From JAOADN01 sp049323795 (GTDB taxonomy: Bacteria; Pseudomonadota; Alphaproteobacteria; Rhodobacterales; Rhodobacteraceae), in the NCBI GenBank assembly GCA_049323795.1, contig JBMOOH010000062.1:1-46798 (forward strand): a stretch of 46,798 nucleotides of DNA, read 5' to 3'. Made by a program: the position numbers and the translations under genes. Under the pieces are notes generated by a model that was not told the origin of the DNA, did not search any database, and was given only the letters and a program-made list of their open reading frames with translations. Positions 7,371 to 14,306 of this stretch are shown here, piece by piece. Each line of letters starts with the position of its first letter. Position 1 is the stretch's first letter.

Positions 7371-8329
7371 GATGCGCGTTCCCTTGCTGTCGCCGCGGCG
7401 CGCTTGGCTTTCAGTAGCGCGGCCGCCACCCCCACGGCAATGGCCTGCGGGTGCTTGCCCAGGGCCGGATCGCCTATCGGGCAGGCAATGCGCGAAATCC
7501 GGGCCTCGCTGTGCCCCAGCGCCGCCAGCCGCGACCGGAAGCGCGCCCGCTTGGTCTCCGACCCGATCAGCCCCAGCGCCGCGAACCCGTGGCTGAGCAG
7601 CCGGTGGCAGAGGTCGAGGTCGAGCGCATGGCTGAAGGTCAGCACGTAATGCTCGGCGCCGGCCGGCGCCTCGGGCACGAGGTCGCCGGGGGTCTGCGAC
7701 ATGCGCACCTTCACGCCGGCCGGGATCACCGCGGGAAACCGCTCCGCCGCAGTGTCGATCCAGGTGATCGCAAGGCCGGGCAGGGGGGCGAGCACGGCCA
7801 CGATCGCCCGCCCGACATGCCCCGCACCCCAGACCCAGATGTCGCGCGGCGGCGGGGCCACGGCTTCCACGAGCCAGCCATGGACCAGCCGCGTTCCGGG
7901 AACCACCCCCTCGGCCCGCGCCGCGGCGAGGAGGCGCCGCACCGCCAGCGGCATCCCGCCCGCCGTGCCGGGCAGGGGCCGCGCCAGTACCGGGCCGTCC
8001 AGCCGGTCCAGCGCGGCCGCATCCCAGCGCTCCGCCAGAAGCGTCACCGACCCGCCGCAGCACTGCCCGAGCGCCGGCCCGAGCGCGAGGCGCATCACCT
8101 CCGCCGCGCCGCCCGCGGCAAGCATCGACCGCGCCCGGGTCGCCGCCTCCCATTCGAGCGCCCCGCCGCCCACGGTCCCCGACTGCCCGCCACCGTCCTC
8201 GGCCGCCCAGACCAGCATCGCCGCCCCCGCCTCGCGCGGTGACGACCCGGCGACCTCGGCGATCACGACCCGCACCAGCGTCCCGTGGTCGGCGACGGCC
8301 TGTCCGATCTCGCGGGGATCGAGGCTCAT
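7367..8329 (-). CDS. xdhC: Xanthine dehydrogenase accessory protein XdhC
   Basis: A 320-residue maturation factor of the XdhC/CoxI family. It binds molybdenum cofactor and helps to sulfurate and insert it into xanthine dehydrogenase. The N-terminal domain has VRVVIAEVAGSSPREAGAAM and the C-C-G-G segment (GQCCGGSV) typical of the family. The C-terminal Rossmann domain begins with VWGAGHVGRAIV and ends with GLIGSETKRARFRSRLAALG. The ATG at 8329 (MSLDPREIGQ) is chosen because upstream codons lie in the intercistronic hairpin region. Its stop overlaps the start of the importer ATPase by 4 bases, which ties purine oxidation directly to transport in one transcript. Confidence 0.93.
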   Translation of the reverse strand: MSLDPREIGQAVADHGTLVRVVIAEVAGSSPREAGAAMLVWAAEDGGGQSGTVGGGALEWEAATRARSMLAAGGAAEVMRLALGPALGQCCGGSVTLLAERWDAAALDRLDGPVLARPLPGTAGGMPLAVRRLLAAARAEGVVPGTRLVHGWLVEAVAPPPRDIWVWGAGHVGRAIVAVLAPLPGLAITWIDTAAERFPAVIPAGVKVRMSQTPGDLVPEAPAGAEHYVLTFSHALDLDLCHRLLSHGFAALGLIGSETKRARFRSRLAALGHSEARISRIACPIGDPALGKHPQAIAVGVAAALLKAKRAAATARERAS

Positions 8330-8431
8330 GCCGGGCACTCCGCGACGCCGGACCTGATCCGGGACCGGGCGCGCCGGAAGCCCGCCACCCGGGCTTGCGG
8401 CGGCAAGCTGTCCGGACGGATGCCATGCCTC

Positions 8432-8479
8432 TGCCGCACGCGAACCCGACGCAAGGCCGAGGCAGGTTCTCGTGCGGCA
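8432..8479. repeat. Long imperfect inverted repeat between xdhB and xdhC
   Basis: Arms TGCCGCACGCGAACC (8432-8446) and GGTTCTCGTGCGGCA (8465-8479) pair at 14 of 15 positions around an 18-base loop. On the minus strand the structure begins 5 nt after the xdhB stop codon, in a 154-bp gap. No T-run follows. It may be an mRNA-processing or partial-termination element that lowers expression of xdhC and the importer relative to xdhAB. Confidence 0.65.
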
Positions 8480-8483
8480 CGTC

Positions 8484-10841
8484 TCATCCCGCCGCCCCCC
8501 GCGCACGGGCCACCGCGGCCAGAACCCGCTCGGGTGTCGCGGGCGCATCGAGCGCCGGATACTGCGGTCCGCAGGCGGCGCAAGCGTCCGACAACGCCAG
8601 GAAAGCCGAGATCCCGAGCATGAACGGCGGCTCTCCCACGGCCTTCGAGCGATAGATCGTGTCCTCGCGGTTCTCGCCTTCCCAGAACGAGACGTTGAAG
8701 ATGCGCGGACGGTCCGAGCAGGCCGGTATCTTGTAGGTCGACGGCGCGTGCGTCGTCAGCCTTCCTTTCCCGTCCCAAACCAGTTCCTCGGTCGTGAGCC
8801 AGCCTGCGCCCTGCACATAGCCGCCTTCGATCTGGCCCAGATCTATGGCGGGGTTCAGGGATTTGCCCGCGTCGTGCAGGATGTCCGCCCTGAGGATGCG
8901 GTTCTCGCCGGTCAGCGTGTCGATCACCACCTCGGTCACGGCCGCCCCATAGGCGAAGTAGTAGAACGGCCGCCCCCGGCCCGCCTTGCGGTCCCAGTTC
9001 AGGTCCGGCGTCGCGTAGTAGCCGGTGGACGACAGACTGACCCGCGACTGGTAAGCGATCGCCACGGCCTCGGAAAAGGTCATGTCCGCCGCGCCGACGC
9101 TGACCTTTCCGTCCGCGAACCGCACGTCTTCGGGCCTGGCCTGATGCACCCGCGCCACCGCCTCGGCGATCCGTCCCCGGATCGTCTCGGCCGCCGCCTT
9201 GACGGCCATCCCGTTCAGGTCCGCCCCCGACGAGGCGGCGGTGGCCGAGGTGTTCGGCACCTTGCCGGTGTCGGTCGCGGTGATGCGGACGACCTCCTCC
9301 GGAACGGCAAACACTTCGGCCGCGACCTGCACCACCTTGCGGTGCAGGCCCTGGCCCATCTCGGTTCCGCCGTGGTTCAGGTGGACCGACCCGTCCTGGT
9401 ACACATGGACGAGCGCCCCGGCCTGGTTCAGATGGGTCAGGGTAAACGAGATCCCGAATTTCACCGGGCTCACCGCGATCCCCCGCTTCAGGATCGGGTT
9501 CCTGGAATTCCACTCGCCGATCTCCGATCTTCTTCGCCCGAAACTGCACGATTCCAACAAGGTCCGGGTCATCGCGTTCAGGATGAAGTCCTTCACCTCC
9601 ATCCCGTAATGCGTCGTCTGCGCAGGTTCCGAAATGTCCCGGGGGGCCGCCGCGGGTTCGCCGCCGCTTCGGGAACCGCCGGCAGCGGGCAGCACCCCCG
9701 CCGCATCCGCATAGAAGTTCCGCCGCCGCACCTCTGCCGGGTCGAGCCGCAGCGCATGGGCCACATGGTCCATCACCCGCTCGATCCCGAGCATCCCCTG
9801 CGGCCCGCCGAAGCCGCGGAAGGCGGTCGCGCTCTGGGTGTTCGTCTTCAGGCGGTGGCTTTCGATCCGCATCGCCGGGATCGCATAGGCATTGTCGGCG
9901 TGCAGCATCGCCCGGTCGCAGACCGGCAGGCTCAGGTCCTGGCTCCAGCCGCAGCGGGCGAGGTGGCGGAACTTGACGCCCAGAAGCCGCCCGTCCCCGG
10001 TCACGCCGGCCCGGTACTCGATCCGGAAATCGTGGCGCTTGCCGGTGATTGTCATGTCGTCGTCGCGGTCGTAGCGCATCTTGCAGGCGCGCCCCGTGGC
10101 CCGCGCCATGACCGCGCAGGCGACCGCCAGGGCATTGCCCTGGCTTTCCTTTCCGCCGAACCCGCCGCCCATCCGCCGCACCTCGACGCGGACGGCGTTC
10201 ATCGGCAGGCCGAGCGCCTCGGCGACCTTGTGCTGGATTTCCGTCGGATGCTGGGTCGAGGACAGGACATGCATCCCGTCCTCGAGCGGCAGCGCCAGCG
10301 CCACCTGGCCCTCCAGATAGAAGTGCTCCTGCCCCCCCATCTCGATCCGGCCCTCGATCACCTTCGGCGCGGCGTCGATGGCGGCGCGGGCATCGCCCCG
10401 CTCCCACACCACCGGACCGCCCTCGAACCGGCTTCCGGCTGCCATGGCCTCGTCGATGGTCAGGATCGGCGGCTCTTCCACGATGTCGAATGCCGCCATC
10501 CGCGCGGCCTTCCGCGCGGCGGGGTGCGAGGCGGCCGCCACCACGAAGACCGGCTGGCCGACATAGTGGAGCGTCCCGTCCGACAGAAGCGGCTCGTCGT
10601 GGATCGACGGCGAGACGTCGTTGGCGAAGGGCAGGTCGGCGGCGGTCATCACCGCCAGGACGTCTGGCGCGGCCCTGACGGCGGACAGGTCCAGGGCCTT
10701 GATCCGCCCCTTCGCCACCGGCGAGGTGCCGAAGGCGAGGTGCAGGGTTCCCGCCGGCACAGGCAGGTCGTCGATGTAGCGCGCCGCGCCGGTGACATGC
10801 AGCGGCGCCGAGTCGTGGGGCAGGGGGCTCGCCACGCTCAT
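8484..10841 (-). CDS. xdhB: Xanthine dehydrogenase, molybdopterin-binding large subunit
   Basis: A 785-residue subunit that carries the molybdenum cofactor and oxidises hypoxanthine and xanthine to urate in the cytoplasm. Visible family motifs include HVTGAARYIDDLP near the N-terminus, GQEHFYLEGQ, the cofactor-contacting MGGGFGGKES and AFRGFGGPQG, and the active-site region SKAVGEPPFMLG with the catalytic glutamate. The length matches bacterial XdhB. The ATG at 10841 overlaps the xdhA stop (ATGA), so the two subunits are translationally coupled. It would form an alpha2beta2 enzyme with XdhA. Confidence 0.95.
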   Translation of the reverse strand: MSVASPLPHDSAPLHVTGAARYIDDLPVPAGTLHLAFGTSPVAKGRIKALDLSAVRAAPDVLAVMTAADLPFANDVSPSIHDEPLLSDGTLHYVGQPVFVVAAASHPAARKAARMAAFDIVEEPPILTIDEAMAAGSRFEGGPVVWERGDARAAIDAAPKVIEGRIEMGGQEHFYLEGQVALALPLEDGMHVLSSTQHPTEIQHKVAEALGLPMNAVRVEVRRMGGGFGGKESQGNALAVACAVMARATGRACKMRYDRDDDMTITGKRHDFRIEYRAGVTGDGRLLGVKFRHLARCGWSQDLSLPVCDRAMLHADNAYAIPAMRIESHRLKTNTQSATAFRGFGGPQGMLGIERVMDHVAHALRLDPAEVRRRNFYADAAGVLPAAGGSRSGGEPAAAPRDISEPAQTTHYGMEVKDFILNAMTRTLLESCSFGRRRSEIGEWNSRNPILKRGIAVSPVKFGISFTLTHLNQAGALVHVYQDGSVHLNHGGTEMGQGLHRKVVQVAAEVFAVPEEVVRITATDTGKVPNTSATAASSGADLNGMAVKAAAETIRGRIAEAVARVHQARPEDVRFADGKVSVGAADMTFSEAVAIAYQSRVSLSSTGYYATPDLNWDRKAGRGRPFYYFAYGAAVTEVVIDTLTGENRILRADILHDAGKSLNPAIDLGQIEGGYVQGAGWLTTEELVWDGKGRLTTHAPSTYKIPACSDRPRIFNVSFWEGENREDTIYRSKAVGEPPFMLGISAFLALSDACAACGPQYPALDAPATPERVLAAVARARGAAG

Positions 10842-12214
10842 GGCGCGACGCTCAGCACGTCGACCGCCGTTCCCGTGCGTTCCGCGAAATATCGGCGCAG
10901 CATGTTCGCAGCCGTGGTCAGCCGGTACGACGCGCTCGCCCGCATGTCGGACATGGGGGTGAAATCCCTGGCGAAAGCGGGGATCGCGGCTTCGATCGTC
11001 GCCTCGGACCAGGCCTTGCCCGCGAGCGCCGCCTCGACCTCTGCCGCCCGCCTCGGAACGCCCGCCATCCCGCCGAAGGCGATGCGGGCGGACACCACGC
11101 GCCCGCCCTTCACGCCGATGTTGAAGCAGCCGCAGACCGCCGAGATGTCCTGATCGAACCGCTTCGAGAGCTTGTAGCAGGCGAGGTCCGGCGCGCGGGC
11201 CGGGAACGTCACGGCCTCGACGAATTCTCCCGGCCGACGGTCCTGCCTGCGATAGTCGAGAAAGAACGCCTCGAGCGGCATCTCCCGCCGCGCGGCTCCC
11301 CGGCGCAGGTGCAGCACCGCCCCCATCGCGATCAGCGCGGGCGGGCTGTCGCCGATGGGCGAGCCGTTGGCGATGTTGCCACCGATGGTCGCCGCGTTGC
11401 GGATCTGCTCCGAGGCATAGCGGCGCAGGAGTTCGGCGAAGGACGGGTGGCTTTCCGCCAGTGCCCGCCGGAGCGCGGCGATGGTGACGCCCGCGCCGAC
11501 GCGGAGCGTGTCGCCGCGCCGCTCGATCCGCTGCAAGTCCCTGCACCGGTTCAGGAATGCGACCGGCGCGAGGTCGCGCAGGCCTTTCGTGACCCAGAGC
11601 CCCACATCGGTCGCGCCGGCGATCAGGGTCGCCTCGGGGTGGGCGAGGTACCAGTCCGCCAGATCGTCGGCCGTCTCGGGCGCGACGGCCGCCCCGCGCA
11701 GGGCCGGGGCCGCAAGCCCTGCGGGGTCGTCCCGCATCCAGTCCGGAACGGGCCCGCCCGCCGCGGCCCGGGCCGCCCGGACGATCGGCGCGTACCCGGT
11801 GCAGCGGCAGAGGTTTCCCGCAAGCTGATCGTCGTGGTCCGTGGCGCCGTTCAGATGGGACGCCGCCATCTGGACGACGAAGCCCGGCGTGCAGAATCCG
11901 CATTGCGACCCGTGATGGTCGATCATCGCCCTCTGGACAGGGTGGAGCGTGCCTCCGGGGCCGGAAATCCCCTCGACCGTCCGGACGGCGCGGCCGTGAA
12001 GCTGCGGCAGGAACAGAAGGCAGGCATTGAGCGTGCGCGCCCCGTCCGCGTCCGTGACCATGACGGTGCAGGCCCCGCAATCGCCTTCGTTGCAGCCTTC
12101 CTTGGTGCCCGTCAGGCCCCTGTCCTCGCGCAGCCAGTCGAGAAGCGTGCGCGTGGCGGGCTGGCCCGCGACATGCACGGGCGCTCCGTTCAGGAGGAAG
12201 ACGATCTCGTCCAT
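10838..12214 (-). CDS. xdhA: Xanthine dehydrogenase, FeS/FAD small subunit
   Basis: A 458-residue subunit that passes electrons from the molybdenum site through two [2Fe-2S] clusters to FAD and NAD+. The ferredoxin-type cluster ligands are Cys41, Cys46, Cys49 and Cys65. The second cluster uses Cys105/Cys108 (SQCGFCTPGF) and Cys136/Cys138 (NLCRCTGY). From about residue 185 comes the FAD-binding domain, with IAGATDVGLWV and the IGGNIANGSPIGDSPP loop. The ATG at 12214 gives the standard N-terminus MDEIVFLLNG; a longer open frame to 12325 has no family support. It is the first gene of the xdh-importer transcript. Confidence 0.95.
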   Translation of the reverse strand: MDEIVFLLNGAPVHVAGQPATRTLLDWLREDRGLTGTKEGCNEGDCGACTVMVTDADGARTLNACLLFLPQLHGRAVRTVEGISGPGGTLHPVQRAMIDHHGSQCGFCTPGFVVQMAASHLNGATDHDDQLAGNLCRCTGYAPIVRAARAAAGGPVPDWMRDDPAGLAAPALRGAAVAPETADDLADWYLAHPEATLIAGATDVGLWVTKGLRDLAPVAFLNRCRDLQRIERRGDTLRVGAGVTIAALRRALAESHPSFAELLRRYASEQIRNAATIGGNIANGSPIGDSPPALIAMGAVLHLRRGAARREMPLEAFFLDYRRQDRRPGEFVEAVTFPARAPDLACYKLSKRFDQDISAVCGCFNIGVKGGRVVSARIAFGGMAGVPRRAAEVEAALAGKAWSEATIEAAIPAFARDFTPMSDMRASASYRLTTAANMLRRYFAERTGTAVDVLSVAP

Positions 12215-12448
12215 GGTCCGGCCGTTCCCTGAATAGCCGCTGCCCCGTCGTCCGCGGGGAATTGGGGCGCGCTGCCGCCCGGCAGCCAGCAAATCCCCTT
12301 TCGCGGGGCTTGGCAACCGGTGCAAGGCCGCGCCCGCGGCTGAAAGTCCTTAGCCTTCCGCACGACAATGCGTCCGGGTGACCGCGACCGGATCGGGACA
12401 ACGGCGGTTTTCGGCAGAGGCAGACGGTGCGCCGACCCATGATGTCGT

Positions 12449-12463
12449 GACTGAACTTCAGTC
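12449..12463. promoter_or_regulatory. 15-bp perfect inverted repeat in the xdhA/DUF6544 divergent gap
   Basis: GACTGAA-C-TTCAGTC is a perfect 7-bp dyad with one central base. It sits in the 327-bp region (12215-12541) between divergent xdhA and the DUF6544 gene. It is 78 bp from the start of the latter and 235 bp from xdhA. The size and symmetry fit a dimeric repressor or LysR-type site. Nothing else in this gap could be identified with confidence, and no convincing -35/-10 pair was found for xdhA. Confidence 0.5.
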
Positions 12464-12541
12464 GCACGCTAGACTCGCGGGATCGGCTGCGGGATGTCGC
12501 GGTCCGTGTCCCGGTTCGAGAACAGGTGAACAGGCCGTCTC

Positions 12542-13363
12542 ATGGAAATCGCGATCAACGCGCTGATCCTCGGGGTACTCGGCCTCGCCGCGATGCAGCT
12601 GCTCGCGAGCCGGGGCTTCCGGGCCAGGATGCTGTCGTTCGGGGCGAAGCTCCGCGCCGCGCCGCCCGTCACCGACGTTTCGGCAACGCTTCCGCCGCTC
12701 GTGCGTGATTTCGCCCTGAGATCCGGCGCCGAACCGGGGTCGGGCCTGCGGACGGCCAGCTTCACGCAGTCCGGCACGTTCCGGATGAAGAGGGGCGGGG
12801 CGATGGCGCCGCTCTCGGCCTGGCAGGTCGTTTCCCTGGGGGCGCCCGGCTTCACCTGGGACGGGCGGATCGAGGGGGGAACGCTGCGACAGGTGCGGGT
12901 GCTCGACGCGTTCGTGGACGGTGCCGGCATGCTCGAGGCGCGGCTTCTCGGCTCGCTGCGGCTCGCGCGGTCCGAAGGGGCCGAGGCGACGCTCGGCGAG
13001 GCCTACCGCTACCTTGCCGAGTTGCCCTGGGTTCCGGACGCGATCCTCGGCAACCCTTCCGTCCTCTGGCGCATGGTCGGGCCGCGCCGGGCCGAAGCCG
13101 CGATGGAGACGGCGGCGGGGCGCGCGGTGGTTGCCTTCGACTTCGACGATGCGGGCGACATCGTCCAGATGACAGCCTCGGGCCGCCCGTCGCGGGACGA
13201 AAAGGGACAGTTCGTGAACCGCGACTGGCGGGGGCGGTTCTCGGACTATGCGCAGATCGGCCCGCGCCGTGTGCCGGGCGCGGGCGAGGTGGGGTATGTC
13301 CATCCCGACGGCTACGAGATGTATTTCCGCGCCCGGATCGCCGATTACCGCCTGACGGCCTGA
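12542..13363 (+). CDS. DUF6544-like protein, membrane-anchored, unknown function
   Basis: A 273-residue protein. Residues 1-25 (EIAINALILGVLGLAAMQLLA) form one hydrophobic helix, probably an uncleaved anchor. The remainder is a soluble domain with beta-strand patterning: TASFTQSGTFRMKRGGAM, WQVVSLGAPGFTWDGRI, VLDAFVDGAGMLEARLLG and a late EVGYVHPDGYEMYFRARI. The order of these blocks (a pattern like F-x-Q-x-G, then S-x-x-x-P-G-F-x-W, then V-x-D-A-x-V-x-G-x-G-x-L-E-A-R-L) resembles the DUF6544 family. No catalytic residues are known to me. It is divergent from xdhA and convergent with the SRPBCC gene, 4 bp away, and appears monocistronic. Confidence 0.75.
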   Translation: MEIAINALILGVLGLAAMQLLASRGFRARMLSFGAKLRAAPPVTDVSATLPPLVRDFALRSGAEPGSGLRTASFTQSGTFRMKRGGAMAPLSAWQVVSLGAPGFTWDGRIEGGTLRQVRVLDAFVDGAGMLEARLLGSLRLARSEGAEATLGEAYRYLAELPWVPDAILGNPSVLWRMVGPRRAEAAMETAAGRAVVAFDFDDAGDIVQMTASGRPSRDEKGQFVNRDWRGRFSDYAQIGPRRVPGAGEVGYVHPDGYEMYFRARIADYRLTA

Positions 13364-13367
13364 GCCG

Positions 13368-13829
13368 TCACAGCGTCCGGCACAGGTCCTCGAGCTGGGT
13401 CGCCGCAGTGCCCCAGCCGTCGTGAAAGCCCATCTCCTCGTGCGTCCTGCGCGTCTCCGGCGTGCCGTGGAAGGCGCGGGCGGTGTAGAGCGTCCCGTCG
13501 CCGTCGGGCTCGATCACCACCTCTGCCGTCATCCGAAGCATCGGGTTCGCTGCCGGACGGAAGCCTTCGGTCAGGCATTCGGTGAAGACGAGCCGCCGCT
13601 TCGGCTCGACAAGCAGGACGCAGCCTTCGTTCGGATACTCGCTGCCGTCGGGCATGACCATCAGCACGTGGAACCGCCCGCCCGGCCGGAGGTCGAGCAC
13701 CACCTCCCTGGTGACGACCGGCTTCGGGGTGAACCACTGCCTGATGAGGTCCGGCTCGGTCCAGGCGCGCCAGACGCGGTCGGGCGCGACGGACATGCGG
13801 CGCGTCAGGGCAAGGTCGAGGTCGGGCAT
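13368..13829 (-). CDS. SRPBCC family protein (AHSA1/START-like domain)
   Basis: A 153-residue single-domain protein of the AHSA1-like SRPBCC fold, a helix-grip hydrophobic pocket. The family opening LALTRRMSVAPDRVWRAWTE is clear, followed by LIRQWFTPKP, LRPGGRFHVLM and the closing helix GFHDGWGTAATQLEDL. In many bacteria such proteins are encoded with a small ArsR-type repressor, as here: arsR lies 25 bp upstream on the same strand. Ligand and role are unknown. The ATG at 13829 is chosen over more distal starts because it begins at the conserved strand and has GGAGA just upstream. Confidence 0.88.
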   Translation of the reverse strand: MPDLDLALTRRMSVAPDRVWRAWTEPDLIRQWFTPKPVVTREVVLDLRPGGRFHVLMVMPDGSEYPNEGCVLLVEPKRRLVFTECLTEGFRPAANPMLRMTAEVVIEPDGDGTLYTARAFHGTPETRRTHEEMGFHDGWGTAATQLEDLCRTL

Positions 13830-13854
13830 CGCGTGTCTCCTTGTTCGGACGTGT

Positions 13855-14193
13855 TCAGGCATCGAGGTCGCGCCCGGAGTCAAGAAAGTCCTGCAGGCGG
13901 CCGGTCTCGGCCTCGATCCTGCGGCGCTGGCGGGACAGCCAGTCCTCGGCCGCCGCCGTGGCCCCCGGCGGGACGCGGCAGAGCCGAACCCGGCCGACCT
14001 TCTCCGTCACGATCAGTCCGGCATCTTCCAGCACCGACAGATGCTGCAGGAACGACGGCATTGCCATTCCGAACGGCTCGGCCAGTGTCGAGGCGGACAA
14101 CGGCCCGCCGGCCAGCCGGGCGATCACCGCCCGACGGGTGGAATCGGAGAGGGCCTGGAAGCAGGCGTCGAGCGGGTCGCTATGCTTAGGCAT
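13855..14193 (-). CDS. ArsR-family winged-helix transcriptional repressor
   Basis: A 112-residue regulator. The winged-helix domain spans roughly residues 6-85 with the ArsR pattern FQALSDSTRRAVIARLAGGP, recognition helix SFLQHLSVLEDAGLIV and wing TEKVGRVRLCRV. No metal-binding cysteine motif is visible, so it is more like the SdpR/YczG type that accompanies AHSA1 proteins. The ATG at 14193 lies inside a perfect 18-bp palindrome (14185-14202), which implies autorepression. It is the first gene of a two-gene unit with the SRPBCC protein and is divergent from dnaE. Confidence 0.88.
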   Translation of the reverse strand: MPKHSDPLDACFQALSDSTRRAVIARLAGGPLSASTLAEPFGMAMPSFLQHLSVLEDAGLIVTEKVGRVRLCRVPPGATAAAEDWLSRQRRRIEAETGRLQDFLDSGRDLDA

Positions 14194-14202
14194 ATGCCTA
14201 AG
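14185..14202. promoter_or_regulatory. Probable ArsR autoregulatory operator overlapping its own start codon
   Basis: CTTAGGCATATGCCTAAG is a perfect 18-bp palindrome. On the minus strand its right half is the start of arsR (ATG CCT AAG). A bound dimer would cover the translation start and probably the early transcribed region. The size and symmetry fit winged-helix dimers of the ArsR family. The divergent dnaE start is 105 bp away. Confidence 0.75.
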
Positions 14203-14306
14203 TAACACCGCGTCCGCTCGGTGTCGAGACCCGCCGTGCCGGCCTCCGCGCCGGCCGGACGGCTGGATCATGGCAAAGGCGGCGGGTCGGGGCTAGTCTG
14301 CCGGCC

